DNA from: Planomicrobium stackebrandtii
GTDB taxonomy: Bacteria; Bacillota; Bacilli; Bacillales_A; Planococcaceae
Assembly (NCBI RefSeq): GCF_030814955.1
Contig: NZ_JAUSWB010000005.1
Span: forward strand, 248,001 to 312,000
DNA: 64,000 nt
Reading direction: 5' to 3'
Shown here piece by piece: positions 14,993-23,883 of this stretch. Below the pieces are notes generated by a model. The model made no database searches, was not told the origin of the DNA, and saw only the letters and a list, made by a program, of their open reading frames with translations. Positions within the stretch are counted from its first letter, which is position 1. Every line of letters begins with the position of its first letter. The position numbers were made by a program, and so were the translations under genes.

Positions 14993-17308
14993 GTGTCAAA
15001 GTTTTTTTACAGCATCGGAAAAACGGCATACAGCAAGCCCTGGATTTTCATTGCCAGCTGGCTGCTTATTTTAGGAGTCATCATTACTGCCATCGTCACA
15101 AATGGTGTGAACACAAGCAGTGAAACGAGAATTGATGGAACCGCTGCCCAGGATGTTCTGGATCAGTTGGCGGAAGATTTCCCGGTTGCTTCGGGCGGTC
15201 AGGGAAGTTATATTTTTGAGGTTCCGGAAGGGGAAACGATTGATGAAGCGGCAAATGCGGGAGCTCTCGCACTGGCCGTGAACGAAATTTATGAGTTGGA
15301 TTATGTGGTGAATCCGATGGATATGCTGCAGGACGGGGAAGCGATGGCCCAGATGGAGGAAATGCAGGCAATGTTGAGCCAGCTGCAGACGCCAACAGTC
15401 ACCCACCGGCCTTTCGTGGTTCAGGAAATGCCGGTTCCAGGCGTTCAAATTTCTGAAGATGGCACCGTCGCTTTATTCCAATTCCAGATGACAAAACAGG
15501 CGGAAGACCTGACGGAAGATGAGCGCGCTGAATTGTCAGCGGCTGCGTCTACCGTGGAAGATGACACATCGATGGAAGTCATCCCGACAGGCACACTGCA
15601 AGGGGTGGACATCCCGATCGGCGGCACGCATGAAATTATTGGACTGGCAATTGCCGGTGTGATCCTCGTTGTCACGCTCGGTTCGCTCATTGCGGCCGGT
15701 TTGCCGCTTGTTGTGGCATTGATCGGCGTCGGCGTAGGTGTCGGCGGCACGTTCGCCGTATCCAGCTTTTTTGAGATCAATAGTCTGACACCGGTCCTGG
15801 GTTTGATGATTGGTCTGGCAGTCGGAATTGATTACGCGTTATTCATTGTCAACAGACAGCGCAAGCTGATCATCGATCAAAAGCTGTCCGCAAAAGAAGC
15901 GGCAGCCCGTGCACTGGGTACAGCAGGCAGTGCGGTATTTTTTGCCGCTCTGACCGTCATCATCGCACTCAGCGGCTTGCTTGTCATCGGTATTTCTTTC
16001 CTGAGCAGCATGGCGATCGTCGCTTCGCTGACTGTCCTGATCGACTTGCTCGTCGCACTGACCCTTCTGCCCGCATTGCTTGGGCTGATCGGTGAACGAA
16101 TCGTTTCCGTTAAGACAAGACAGAAAGAACAGGCAAAAACAGACTCTAAACCAAGCTTTGCGCATAGCTGGATCGCCGGCATCCTCAAAGCCAAATGGGT
16201 CGCGGTTCTGCTCGTCATTGCAGTTCTTGGCACTCTTTCGGTTCCGGTACTGCAGATGAATCTTGGCATGCCATCCGGTGCTAGTGCCAACGAAGATACG
16301 GCTGTCAGACAAAGCTACGACATTATATCTGACAGCTTTGGCGAAGGCTATAACGGACCGTTGCTGCTCGTTGCAGAAAATGAAGATGCGGGTCCAGTCG
16401 ATCCAGAGGAATACGTTCAGCTGCTGACGAATATCGCTCAGCTTGACGGCATTTCTGAAGTGTCCCCGGGCGGCTTTAACGAAGACGGAACCATCGCCAT
16501 CGTTTCAATCATTCCAGCAAGCGGACCGACAGATGATACGACAAAAGAGTTGGTGGAAAGCTTGCGGTCAGACGCGGCAACTGTCGAAGGCACACAGCTT
16601 GAAGTTGGCGTGACCGGCTTGACTGCGGTCAATATCGACATCTCAGAGAAATTAGCTGAAGTATTCCCAATCTACATCGGAATCATCGTCATCCTGTCGC
16701 TTCTCATCCTGCTTGTTGTGTTCCGCTCAATCATCATACCGATCAAAGCGACTGTCGGCTTCCTGCTGAGCATCATGGCCACATTTGGTGCAACTACAGC
16801 CGTGTTCCAGTGGGGCTGGTTCGGTTCTGTGTTCGGAATTGATACAGGCGGTCCCTTGTTGAGCTTTATTCCGATACTGGTGACGGGGATCTTATATGGT
16901 CTCGCAATGGATTACCAGGTATTTCTTGTTTCTTCCATGCGCGAAGCTTATATTCACGGACAAAAAGGCGATCGTGCCATTGTGAATGGGTATAAGACCG
17001 CGAGCAAAGTGGTCGTCGCTGCAGCGTTGATCATGGTCTCGGTGTTCTCCGGCTTTATCTTCACGGACGACATCATGATCAAGCAGATCGGCTTTGCCTT
17101 GGCATTCGGGATTCTTGTGGATGCCTTCCTGATCCGGATGATCTTCGTGCCAGCGGTCATGTCGATGTTCGGTGACAAAATCTGGTGGCTGCCGAAATGG
17201 CTTGATAAGCTTCTGCCGGATTTGGACATCGAAGGAGAAAAACTCCTGCAGGAACTGGATAAGGAAGAAAAAGTGAAAGTGAAAAATGCAGAAGAAAATC
17301 CTGTATGA
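14993..17308 (+). CDS. MMPL/RND-family membrane transporter
   Basis: Twelve-helix RND-type exporter of 771 residues built as two repeats. Each repeat has one helix, a large extracytoplasmic loop and a five-helix bundle. Repeat 1 contains GLMIGLAVGIDYALFIVNRQR, and repeat 2 VTGILYGLAMDYQVFLVSSMREA; the Asp-Tyr pairs in these helices are the proton-relay residues of MMPL proteins. The GTG at 14993 follows CGGAG at 14980-14984. A charged tail rich in Lys/Glu ends the protein. Export of lipids or hydrophobic toxic compounds driven by proton motive force is the family role. It is paired with the TetR gene upstream. Confidence 0.92.
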   Translation: MSKFFYSIGKTAYSKPWIFIASWLLILGVIITAIVTNGVNTSSETRIDGTAAQDVLDQLAEDFPVASGGQGSYIFEVPEGETIDEAANAGALALAVNEIYELDYVVNPMDMLQDGEAMAQMEEMQAMLSQLQTPTVTHRPFVVQEMPVPGVQISEDGTVALFQFQMTKQAEDLTEDERAELSAAASTVEDDTSMEVIPTGTLQGVDIPIGGTHEIIGLAIAGVILVVTLGSLIAAGLPLVVALIGVGVGVGGTFAVSSFFEINSLTPVLGLMIGLAVGIDYALFIVNRQRKLIIDQKLSAKEAAARALGTAGSAVFFAALTVIIALSGLLVIGISFLSSMAIVASLTVLIDLLVALTLLPALLGLIGERIVSVKTRQKEQAKTDSKPSFAHSWIAGILKAKWVAVLLVIAVLGTLSVPVLQMNLGMPSGASANEDTAVRQSYDIISDSFGEGYNGPLLLVAENEDAGPVDPEEYVQLLTNIAQLDGISEVSPGGFNEDGTIAIVSIIPASGPTDDTTKELVESLRSDAATVEGTQLEVGVTGLTAVNIDISEKLAEVFPIYIGIIVILSLLILLVVFRSIIIPIKATVGFLLSIMATFGATTAVFQWGWFGSVFGIDTGGPLLSFIPILVTGILYGLAMDYQVFLVSSMREAYIHGQKGDRAIVNGYKTASKVVVAAALIMVSVFSGFIFTDDIMIKQIGFALAFGILVDAFLIRMIFVPAVMSMFGDKIWWLPKWLDKLLPDLDIEGEKLLQELDKEEKVKVKNAEENPV

Positions 17309-17317
17309 TCATACTTT

Positions 17318-17348
17318 AAGCTGCCGGGAAACTCCCGGCAGCTTTTGT
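17318..17348 (+). terminator. Terminator after MMPL gene
   Basis: AAGCTGCCGGGA at 17318-17329 pairs with TCCCGGCAGCTT at 17333-17344, followed by TTG TTTT. Confidence 0.9.
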
Positions 17349-17435
17349 TTTGCCTTGTAATTCTTTTAAAATCAATTTTTCATAAAAGTATTTACTACCA
17401 TAAAGTTAATATTGGAATATACTAGTATTATTATG

Positions 17436-17471
17436 TTTAAAATGTTAATTTTTATAAATTAACATTTTAAA
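17436..17471. repeat. Perfect 16-bp A/T hairpin in a 5' region
   Basis: TTTAAAATGTTAATTT at 17436-17451 is exactly complementary to 17456-17471 with a 4-nt loop, 33 bp before the lipoprotein nuclease start. It lacks a T run on the plus strand, so it is more likely an operator or a 5' mRNA structure than a terminator. Confidence 0.7.
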
Positions 17472-17503
17472 ACAGCATGGAACTAGTAGAGGAGCGTCTT
17501 TAA

Positions 17504-18475
17504 ATGAAAAAGAAAATGAAGTATCTAGTCGTCCTTTTAACGGTTATTTTTATGGTGGGATGTACGGAAATAGAAGATGCAGCAATTACAGATACAGAAA
17601 CAGTTGCACAAGAAGTAACCACAGCTGAAGCAAATGAAAGCATCGATACAGAAGAAACGGTCCCTCCGGTTGTGGAGGAATCCGCCGCAGAGGAACCAGC
17701 AGCCGAACCAACTGAGGAGCTGTTCGAAGGATACGAACTGATCGAAGTGGATGGCGGGGATGTGTCTGGAACGCGTGAACCGAACGTTGCCGTTAACATT
17801 GGCTATGGAGACCGTGACTATTGGGCCTTCACGAATGAACATGGGCAGCTGGAGCGTGTCGTTGCAGACGAAATTATTGTACAGGATGACAGCACCGAAC
17901 CTGTCTTATCGTCTGGCAGGTACTATTCCGATGAAGCCAAGGTGCCTGGGGTCGAAAGTGACGTATTGGATGAGGGGCATGTCCTTGCGGATTCTCTTGG
18001 AGGGGTGTCGAATGCCTATAATATTACGCCGCAAGAAAGTACGCTTAACCGCCATGGCGATCAAGCGTACATGGAAGACGTCATCCGTGACGCAGGGGGA
18101 GCCACTAATTTTGAAGCCATCATCACCTATCCGGATACGGAAACGCAGATCCCTTCCAGTTATCAATATACCTATACGGTAATGGGCAACGAAGTCGTGG
18201 ATACCTTTGACAACGTGAATCCGGATGAAGTAAACGCATCCCTCGGGTTAACAGGCAGTGAGCCTACTGACTCTAGTTCAGACACAGACAATCAGCCTGT
18301 CGAGTCACCCGCTGCAAACACAGGCGGTGATGTAGCCAGTGTCGATACAAACGGCAATGGACAGGTGACAATCAAAGAAGCCGAAGCAGCAGGTTTTAGT
18401 ATGCCGATCATGAGTGATCATTGGTTATATCCGCATATGCGGGATAATGACGATGATGGGATGGTTGGCGAGTAA
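17504..18475 (+). CDS. Surface lipoprotein with DNA/RNA non-specific nuclease and calcium-binding tail
   Basis: Protein of 323 residues in four parts. A lipoprotein signal ends in VGC with Cys20 as the lipidation site. An acidic Thr/Glu/Ala linker spans about residues 25-75. A nuclease-like domain contains DEGHVLADSLGG, the counterpart of the catalytic His motif of NucA/Endonuclease_NS_2 proteins, then YNITPQESTLNRHGDQAYMED with the conserved metal-binding Asn. A C-terminal excalibur-like motif (DTNGNGQVTIKEAEAAGF ... MRDNDDDGMVGE) with EF-hand-type Asp/Asn spacing ends it. Likely an extracellular nuclease anchored to the membrane, possibly calcium dependent. AGAGGAG precedes the ATG. Activity is inferred, since the usual DRGH is changed to DEGH. 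Confidence 0.8.
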   Translation: MKKKMKYLVVLLTVIFMVGCTEIEDAAITDTETVAQEVTTAEANESIDTEETVPPVVEESAAEEPAAEPTEELFEGYELIEVDGGDVSGTREPNVAVNIGYGDRDYWAFTNEHGQLERVVADEIIVQDDSTEPVLSSGRYYSDEAKVPGVESDVLDEGHVLADSLGGVSNAYNITPQESTLNRHGDQAYMEDVIRDAGGATNFEAIITYPDTETQIPSSYQYTYTVMGNEVVDTFDNVNPDEVNASLGLTGSEPTDSSSDTDNQPVESPAANTGGDVASVDTNGNGQVTIKEAEAAGFSMPIMSDHWLYPHMRDNDDDGMVGE

Positions 18476-18580
18476 GCTCCGAGAACTTTAGAGCAAGATA
18501 AATGACAGAAAGCTAGTTTCTTCCTTGAATGATGTAAGGCATGCTGCGATTCCCTGTAACTTTCTATTTGAGTAAAGACC

Positions 18581-18655
18581 TTCAGTCCGTGCATGTCTAA
18601 AGTTTATCGCTTTGTGCTTTATATTCACACAAGATATTTTACGCTCTCCATTAAT
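18581..18655 (+). pseudogene. Decayed internal fragment of the membrane desaturase gene
   Basis: 18581-18630 matches 10440-10489 of the desaturase gene at about nine positions in ten, including TTCAGTCCGTGCAT and TCGCTTTGTG. After a gap of about 11 bases, 18631-18655 matches 10501-10524. It carries no start and is not translatable through its length. No other gene is visible in 18476-18794. Confidence 0.7.
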
Positions 18656-18794
18656 AACCATTCTTGCTATATTGAATGTTCTAATTTATCTACATAAAAA
18701 GATTACCAATTATGTTTTTAATAAATCTCTGTGTTTTAAAGTGTTATGTATCGTATTCTAGAAGTAAGTCCGATTATAAAGGGGAGGAGTCGTT

Positions 18795-20267
18795 ATGGCA
18801 CTACATAAATTTAAAAGAGATGAATTAGAACAGATTTTTAAAAACGTAGTAAATAAAACGTTAGGCGAAGTTGATACGAAAAACGTGTTTGCTCGAACCG
18901 TTGCCCATTCTAAAATAACAGGAATTGCTGGCGATGTAGTGGAGCAATCTATTTTAGGATATCCAGCTAATTCAAATAAAAAACCAGATTTGTTAGTTGA
19001 TGGTACGCCGACGGAATTAAAATCAACCGGTATACGTAAACCTAAAAAGAAAGGCGAATTCCTTTATGAAGCGAAGGAGCCGATGTCTATTACAGCGGTT
19101 TCGCCAGGTAATATTATAAATGAAGAATTCAATACATCTCATTTTTGGAGCAAAATAGAGCATATGTTGCTGGTTTATTACCATTACGATTCACCTATCA
19201 CAGTAAAGGCTGCCGATTATGCAAACTTCCCTATTAAGGGCTATCATTTTCATGAGTTTTCTGAAGAAGAGAAAGAGATTTTGAAAAATGACTGGCTGAT
19301 AGTTCGTGATTTTATTCAATATTTAAAGGATAACTACACCAATGCAAAAGCAGAGTATCCACGTATTTCATCTGAATTACGTAAGCAGCTCATGTTAATC
19401 GATACAGCACCAAAATGGCCAAATCCTCCTCGATTTAGATTGAAGCGATCTGCTGTTTCCACATTAGTCCAAAAACATTTTGGTGCACAATTTGAGGAAT
19501 TAACTGAAACGTACTCTAGTTTCAAAGAATTAGATGAAGAACTGCGTAAGCTAGCTGTAAAATATAAAGGAAACACTGTTCGCGAGCTAGTTGAAAAATT
19601 GAGTATCGCTTTCGATTTGGAGAGTGGCAAAGATGCTTCAAAATCAATCTCTGAACAGATTGTTGTAAAAATGTTCGGTGGGACAGCTAAAAAAATAAGT
19701 AAAATAGATCTTTTCAGTAAGGTTGGGCTTGTTCCAAAAACAATTGTCCAAACAAAAGATGGTAAACGAACAGAGGATACAAAGCTATTTAGAATTGATT
19801 TTGCTGAATGGACAGATGTAAATATTCCATTTGAAGAATCGTTTGCTTACAATTACTTCAGTGGACAACAAATCTTAGGAATCATTTTCGAGGAACCGTC
19901 TACAAAAGCGCCTCTTTTAGATAATAAATTCCTTGGATTTAAACGCCTCGTATTTTCTGAGGAGATTATAGAAAATGAAGTGAAGCCCGTATGGCAGCGT
20001 ATTCGCGATTTAGTAAATAATGACGAATTAGTAGAGGTTATTGAGGTAGACAAATTCAATAGGCCTCGTATGAATAAGAAAACAAATACAGTTAGAACTT
20101 CGCTCAACTTTCCTAAATCCAAGGATTACACTTTCTTTGTACGTGGAACAGGAGCAGACTCAACTAAAAAGACGTTAGAACTTAACGGCCTCAATATGTA
20201 TTCGCAATATTTTTGGATGCGTGGAGAGGTTATTACTGAGATGTTAAGAAATGTAGAGCATATTTAA
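18795..20267 (+). CDS. Sau3AI/MutH-type type II restriction endonuclease
   Basis: Protein of 490 residues, the size of Sau3AI. The PD-(D/E)xK core of the MutH/Sau3AI family is visible near the N-terminus: GDVVEQSILG (Glu50), then KPDLLVDGTPTELKSTG with Asp65, Glu74 and Lys76. A second, degenerate MutH-like half (residues about 230-490) corresponds to the allosteric C-terminal domain of Sau3AI. AGGGGAGGAG precedes the ATG. It converges on a C5-cytosine methyltransferase gene, as expected for a restriction-modification pair. GATC specificity is inferred from family only. A short hairpin with a T run at about 20319-20362 may terminate it. Confidence 0.88.
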   Translation: MALHKFKRDELEQIFKNVVNKTLGEVDTKNVFARTVAHSKITGIAGDVVEQSILGYPANSNKKPDLLVDGTPTELKSTGIRKPKKKGEFLYEAKEPMSITAVSPGNIINEEFNTSHFWSKIEHMLLVYYHYDSPITVKAADYANFPIKGYHFHEFSEEEKEILKNDWLIVRDFIQYLKDNYTNAKAEYPRISSELRKQLMLIDTAPKWPNPPRFRLKRSAVSTLVQKHFGAQFEELTETYSSFKELDEELRKLAVKYKGNTVRELVEKLSIAFDLESGKDASKSISEQIVVKMFGGTAKKISKIDLFSKVGLVPKTIVQTKDGKRTEDTKLFRIDFAEWTDVNIPFEESFAYNYFSGQQILGIIFEEPSTKAPLLDNKFLGFKRLVFSEEIIENEVKPVWQRIRDLVNNDELVEVIEVDKFNRPRMNKKTNTVRTSLNFPKSKDYTFFVRGTGADSTKKTLELNGLNMYSQYFWMRGEVITEMLRNVEHI

Positions 20268-20418
20268 TAAAATCTGGACGAAAAGTTGAAAGAAAACTAA
20301 TCGATTGAGAATAGTGCTTGTTCAGAAGCGAGATGGTGTTTTTCCTGTGAACAGATTTTTTGTTTTATCAAATATCCTCAATCAAAACAGTAATGTTTGA
20401 GCAAACTTTTTGGATAAT

Positions 20419-20444
20419 AAAAAAACTGACATCTATGATGTCAG
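20419..20444 (-). terminator. Terminator of the cytosine methyltransferase gene
   Basis: On the minus strand CTGACATC-ATA-GATGTCAG (20444-20426) is followed by seven T. The methyltransferase stop codon (20443-20441) lies inside the stem. Confidence 0.85.
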
Positions 20445-21703
20445 CCAAAAGCTGGGAATTCCATTTGGAGTTCATTTACTTCATTCACTTTTTCAATCTC
20501 TTCAATCCGGATGCCCATTCGATGAATCAGATCCACTACAAGGGCATTCCCCATACAGAAATAGCGCATGCGGTCTGTCATTCCGGCCGTCCAATTATCC
20601 GGGAACCCGTTCAAACGCTCGCATTCGACGGGGGTTAGGAAACGCTTCCTGCCATCGACTTCGATGATATGGGTACTTCGGTTAGTTGAACCTTCGCTTG
20701 TCAGCATGGTTCGACCCGGCTTGTCCAATTCATCCACAGGGGACATCCCGCCTTCGGAGAAGTGGTAGACATGCCCTTCGGTGGTTTTCCGCTCGATTCT
20801 CTTAGGGCCGCGCAAGTAAGCAAATTTCTCGATGTTCGCTTCAGTCAGGTAGAACTTTTCAGGGACCGCCTCTTCATCGACTAGGATACCCTTAAGTGGA
20901 ATAGGCTCCTCCAATGTAGGAGAGAGGTGTGCCGTAAAGACTTTGCCGCCCTTCATATAGCCCGAATTATGGAATCCGTATGAGAATTCATCGGAAATTT
21001 CCACAATATCCGATGGGAGCTCGACAGAGGAGATGCGGTCTTTGTAAGGTTCCTCTTCGACCGGAAAAGGCTTGGCGAAGAAACCTTCATTGAAAACGAT
21101 ATCTGCAGGAGAGAAGTTTTTCTGTTGATTCTCGAAAGAGATGCCGTTCTTATAGGCGAAGATGAACACCCGGCGACGGCGCTGTGCCATGCCGTATTCA
21201 GCCGCGTTGATGACACGCCACTCGACAGAGTAATTCATATCCCTGAAAGTGGCCAGCATGACTGCGAAGTCCCGCCCTCTTTGGGAAGAAGGGGATTTCA
21301 ACAGGCGGTCGACGTTCTCCAGCAGGACATATTTCGGATGGGTGTTCTCAATCACTCGCTTGATTTCCCAGAAGAGGACGCCCTTCTTACCTTGAATCCC
21401 CTGTTCTCCTGACTTGGTGCGTGCCACCGAGTAGTCTTGGCAAGGGAAGCCGCCCACAAGGAGATCGGCTCGGAGGTCGTGGAATGTATCGTCGGAAACC
21501 TTTGTGATGTCTTCGTTCGAATGAATTCCTGTATCAAAATTTCGTGTGTAGCAGTCGAAGGCGTCTTGTGCTTTGCGTGAAGGTTCCCACTGGTTGCCCC
21601 ATACTACATCGAAGATTTCATGGTTGGCTTTCTGTAATCCGAGTCGGAATCCGCCGACACCGGCAAAGAGTTCGATGACTCGTAGTGTCTTTATCTGTTC
21701 CAT
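20441..21703 (-). CDS. dcm: DNA (cytosine-5)-methyltransferase, M.Sau3AI-like
   Basis: C5-cytosine methyltransferase of 420 residues. Conserved motifs in order: I ELFAGVGGFRLGL (residues 11-23, SAM binding), IV GGFPCQDYS with catalytic Cys88, VI ENVDRLL (129-135), VIII QRRRRVFIF (174-182), a target-recognition region of about 130 residues, then IX-X ending RMRYFCMGNALVV. It should protect host DNA against the convergent Sau3AI-type nuclease. A Vsr gene lies 121 bp upstream on the same strand, the usual companion that repairs T:G mismatches created by 5-methylcytosine deamination. GC content is closer to the host than that of its neighbours. Confidence 0.93.
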   Translation of the reverse strand: MEQIKTLRVIELFAGVGGFRLGLQKANHEIFDVVWGNQWEPSRKAQDAFDCYTRNFDTGIHSNEDITKVSDDTFHDLRADLLVGGFPCQDYSVARTKSGEQGIQGKKGVLFWEIKRVIENTHPKYVLLENVDRLLKSPSSQRGRDFAVMLATFRDMNYSVEWRVINAAEYGMAQRRRRVFIFAYKNGISFENQQKNFSPADIVFNEGFFAKPFPVEEEPYKDRISSVELPSDIVEISDEFSYGFHNSGYMKGGKVFTAHLSPTLEEPIPLKGILVDEEAVPEKFYLTEANIEKFAYLRGPKRIERKTTEGHVYHFSEGGMSPVDELDKPGRTMLTSEGSTNRSTHIIEVDGRKRFLTPVECERLNGFPDNWTAGMTDRMRYFCMGNALVVDLIHRMGIRIEEIEKVNEVNELQMEFPAFG

Positions 21704-21824
21704 TTACCGAACATCCTTTCGGTTTTTTCTTAATTATACCTAAAAAAAGTGTTAGGATCGACAGTCTATAGTAGCATATTTGCAGAAAAAATGTGAATTA
21801 TTATATCTTTTATTAATAAGATGT

Positions 21825-22268
21825 CTACTTTTTTGTTACTCTAGACGATTTCGTAGCATCCTTTGCGCTATTAATGAACTCTATTGTTTCATCTACAGTT
21901 GCTTCTAAATCTTTTCGTATTTCGTGCTCCCAAATCCGCTTTAAGTTCCAGCCTTTTTCGATATAATATTTGTCAACTTCTTTATCCCGTTCGCGGTTTC
22001 GGGTAATTTTTTTGTCCCAGAACTCCTGATTACTTTTTGGTCGTCTGAAGTGAAGAGGGCAACCATGCCAAAAACAGGAGTCGACAAAAATCACAACTTT
22101 ATATTTTTGAATTACTACATCGGGAGTTCCACATAGCTTTCTGACATTCTTACGGAAGCGTAGTCCGTGCCTCCAAAGTCTTTTAGTAAACATATTTTCC
22201 AATTTTGATTGAGCACGGATAGCACTCATTGTTTTTCTGCGTTGTTCTTTAGACATGATATCAGACAT
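21825..22268 (-). CDS. vsr: Very-short-patch repair endonuclease (Vsr)
   Basis: Mismatch endonuclease of 147 residues that nicks beside T:G mismatches arising in methylated cytosine sites. The family opening MSKEQRRKTMSAIRAQSKLE is clear. The catalytic core includes GTPDVVIQKYKVVIFVDSCFWHGCPLHF, with Asp50 (metal ligand), Asp63, His68 and the Cys70/His73 zinc-site residues, then WDKKITRNRERDK. The ATG at 22268 has GGAGC 12 nt upstream. It supports the identity of the neighbouring methyltransferase. Confidence 0.93.
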   Translation of the reverse strand: MSDIMSKEQRRKTMSAIRAQSKLENMFTKRLWRHGLRFRKNVRKLCGTPDVVIQKYKVVIFVDSCFWHGCPLHFRRPKSNQEFWDKKITRNRERDKEVDKYYIEKGWNLKRIWEHEIRKDLEATVDETIEFINSAKDATKSSRVTKK

Positions 22269-22422
22269 GAAAATCCAGCTCCTATCATATACTTCGTTAG
22301 TAAATAGTTACCCTCATTGCTAAGTCAAAGACTTATAATTTGTGATAATTGTAATAGATGAGTTAATTATTAATCTGTAAATATAAATCATTATTCATAT
22401 TGGTTAGATCTTCATGGTCTGC

Positions 22423-22471
22423 TACATATAAACCCCCCAACTCTAAAAAAGAATTGGGGGGTTTATATGTA
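22423..22471. terminator. 18-bp perfect bidirectional terminator
   Basis: TACATATAAACCCCCCAA at 22423-22440 is exactly complementary to 22454-22471. It lies just past the stop of the minus-strand gene at 22478 and separates it from vsr. The region 22269-22422 shows only A+T-rich promoter-like sequence. Confidence 0.85.
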
Positions 22472-22477
22472 TTGTAC

Positions 22478-23062
22478 TTATCTAATCTGCTCTATGCTTT
22501 TTCTTAAGTAAGGATTTAAATTGGCGTGTGTAAAAGGTTGAGGAGGTGGAGCGCCATAGTTATTAGTTCTTCTTATAACCTGATCTAAGTTAATTAAATT
22601 AGGATGCTCTGCTGCCATTATTCCCTCTATATATCTCCAAAAAGGCATATTCACGCCTTTGTAAGTTGGTCTCGGAAAGTTTATGTCTTCTTGGAGTACA
22701 ATCCAGTAGACTAAATGTTTAAATTCATCCATATCTATAGTTAACTTATTGATAACTATTTGATGATTAGAATTATGGGTGGATTTTAAACCGTTTTTAT
22801 AAATATCCACCAAAAAGTTTGCAATAAATTGGCCATGCCCACGTAGTGTAAATTCATAAATAGCTCTAACTATATCGGGATGTGTAAGTGGAGTACTATA
22901 GAATTCCAATTTGTAATCACCTTGATTTTGAAGTTTTCCGGGATAAAAAAGTTTTAAGTTAGGATATTTTGAGTCTGGAGAAAATTGATTGGCATGCTTC
23001 TCTTGACTAGCTGCAACTTTTGACTTTTCTTTCATGATAATAATATTTTCTTCAAATGGCAT
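22478..23062 (-). CDS. Island protein of unknown function (194 residues)
   Basis: Unrecognised 194-residue soluble protein. AAGGGAGAATGCTAA precedes ATG 23062, so the start is well supported. The N-terminus is charged and probably flexible (about 30 residues). A mixed domain follows with the distinctive motif RGHGQFIANFLVDIYKNG, then MDEFKHLVYWIVLQEDINFPRP and a Pro-rich stretch APPPQPF near the C-terminus. It is divergent from the HNH gene at 23387, with a palindromic site between them. Its position inside the island suggests a defence or regulatory role, but nothing in the sequence names one. Confidence 0.75.
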   Translation of the reverse strand: MPFEENIIIMKEKSKVAASQEKHANQFSPDSKYPNLKLFYPGKLQNQGDYKLEFYSTPLTHPDIVRAIYEFTLRGHGQFIANFLVDIYKNGLKSTHNSNHQIVINKLTIDMDEFKHLVYWIVLQEDINFPRPTYKGVNMPFWRYIEGIMAAEHPNLINLDQVIRRTNNYGAPPPQPFTHANLNPYLRKSIEQIR

Positions 23063-23139
23063 TTAGCATTCTCCCTTAGATATATTTGTTAGAATTTTAT
23101 GTTATCATTAAATTGGATTATTTAATATCCTATTATTGG

Positions 23140-23157
23140 ATTTTATCTAGATAAAAT
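23140..23157. promoter_or_regulatory. 18-bp perfect palindrome in a divergent intergenic region
   Basis: ATTTTATCTAGATAAAAT at 23140-23157 lies between the divergent genes starting at 23062 and 23387. It is a plausible operator controlling one or both. The rest of 23063-23386 is A+T-rich without a gene. Confidence 0.5.
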
Positions 23158-23386
23158 AGTTAAAAAAATATTATTAATTAATGTTATTGAAAATTACGTA
23201 ATTCTTTTATCTTTTTATTAGGTATATTGATGTGTAATTATTTTGTATGTAGGAAATAAAAAGCTAAAGTTTAAAAATAACCAGATTCCTGTTATTATCT
23301 TTATTCGAATTTTTAAGCTTTGACTTTGGTGTAAAACACAAATAACAAAAGAATTTTATTCTTTTAGTTAGTTAGGAGAATAAGGT

Positions 23387-23860
23387 ATGGAAGAAAATGA
23401 AAAGATTACAGCACTTTTAAATAATTTTGATGTCGAAAAAGAAAATATCTATAAAAAAGTTATTCCTACTGTTCAAGAATTGATAGTGGAACAACTTCGA
23501 CCAGATGAAAAGGATTTATTGAAATGGAAGACAAGTAGTAGAGGAAGGTTTGACTTTAGGGATTATTTGAATTCAAGAAGCTGTAAAAATTTTTCAGAAG
23601 TTCATTTGGATGCTCTCTGGAGGTATTACCTGGGAAATGTGAATGTGCAAAGAAGCAAATTAATTATAGAACAATATAAGCTTTTAAATAAAAGAAATGA
23701 AAACTGTGCACATTGTTCAAGTATAGAGAATTTGCAAGTAGATCATAAAATACCTTTGGTAAAAGGTGGGTTAGATACAATAGAGAATTTACAGTTTCTC
23801 TGTGGAACATGTAATTTGGAGAAGCATGGTAGATATGACTACAAAGAACTAATAATATAG
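23387..23860 (+). CDS. HNH endonuclease
   Basis: HNH nuclease of 157 residues. The ββα-metal core is at the C-terminus: CAHC (107-110), QVDHKIPLVKGG with His120 as general base, ENLQFLCGTCNLEKH with Asn134, Cys139/Cys142, Asn143 and His147. The N-terminal 100 residues are helical, with a conserved-looking segment RGRFDFRDYLNSRSCKNFSE, probably a DNA- or partner-binding region. GTTAGGAG precedes the ATG. Its stop at 23858-23860 is 20 bp before the DGQHR gene start, so the two are co-transcribed and probably act together. Confidence 0.88.
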   Translation: MEENEKITALLNNFDVEKENIYKKVIPTVQELIVEQLRPDEKDLLKWKTSSRGRFDFRDYLNSRSCKNFSEVHLDALWRYYLGNVNVQRSKLIIEQYKLLNKRNENCAHCSSIENLQVDHKIPLVKGGLDTIENLQFLCGTCNLEKHGRYDYKELII

Positions 23861-23883
23861 TGGAGAAAAGGGAGCTGTTAGTG

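Noticed and set aside
22423..22471. Possible mobile-element end or attachment site because of the perfect 18-bp inverted repeat
   Set aside because: Position just past a stop codon and the short A-rich loop fit a terminator better; no transposase or target duplication is visible.
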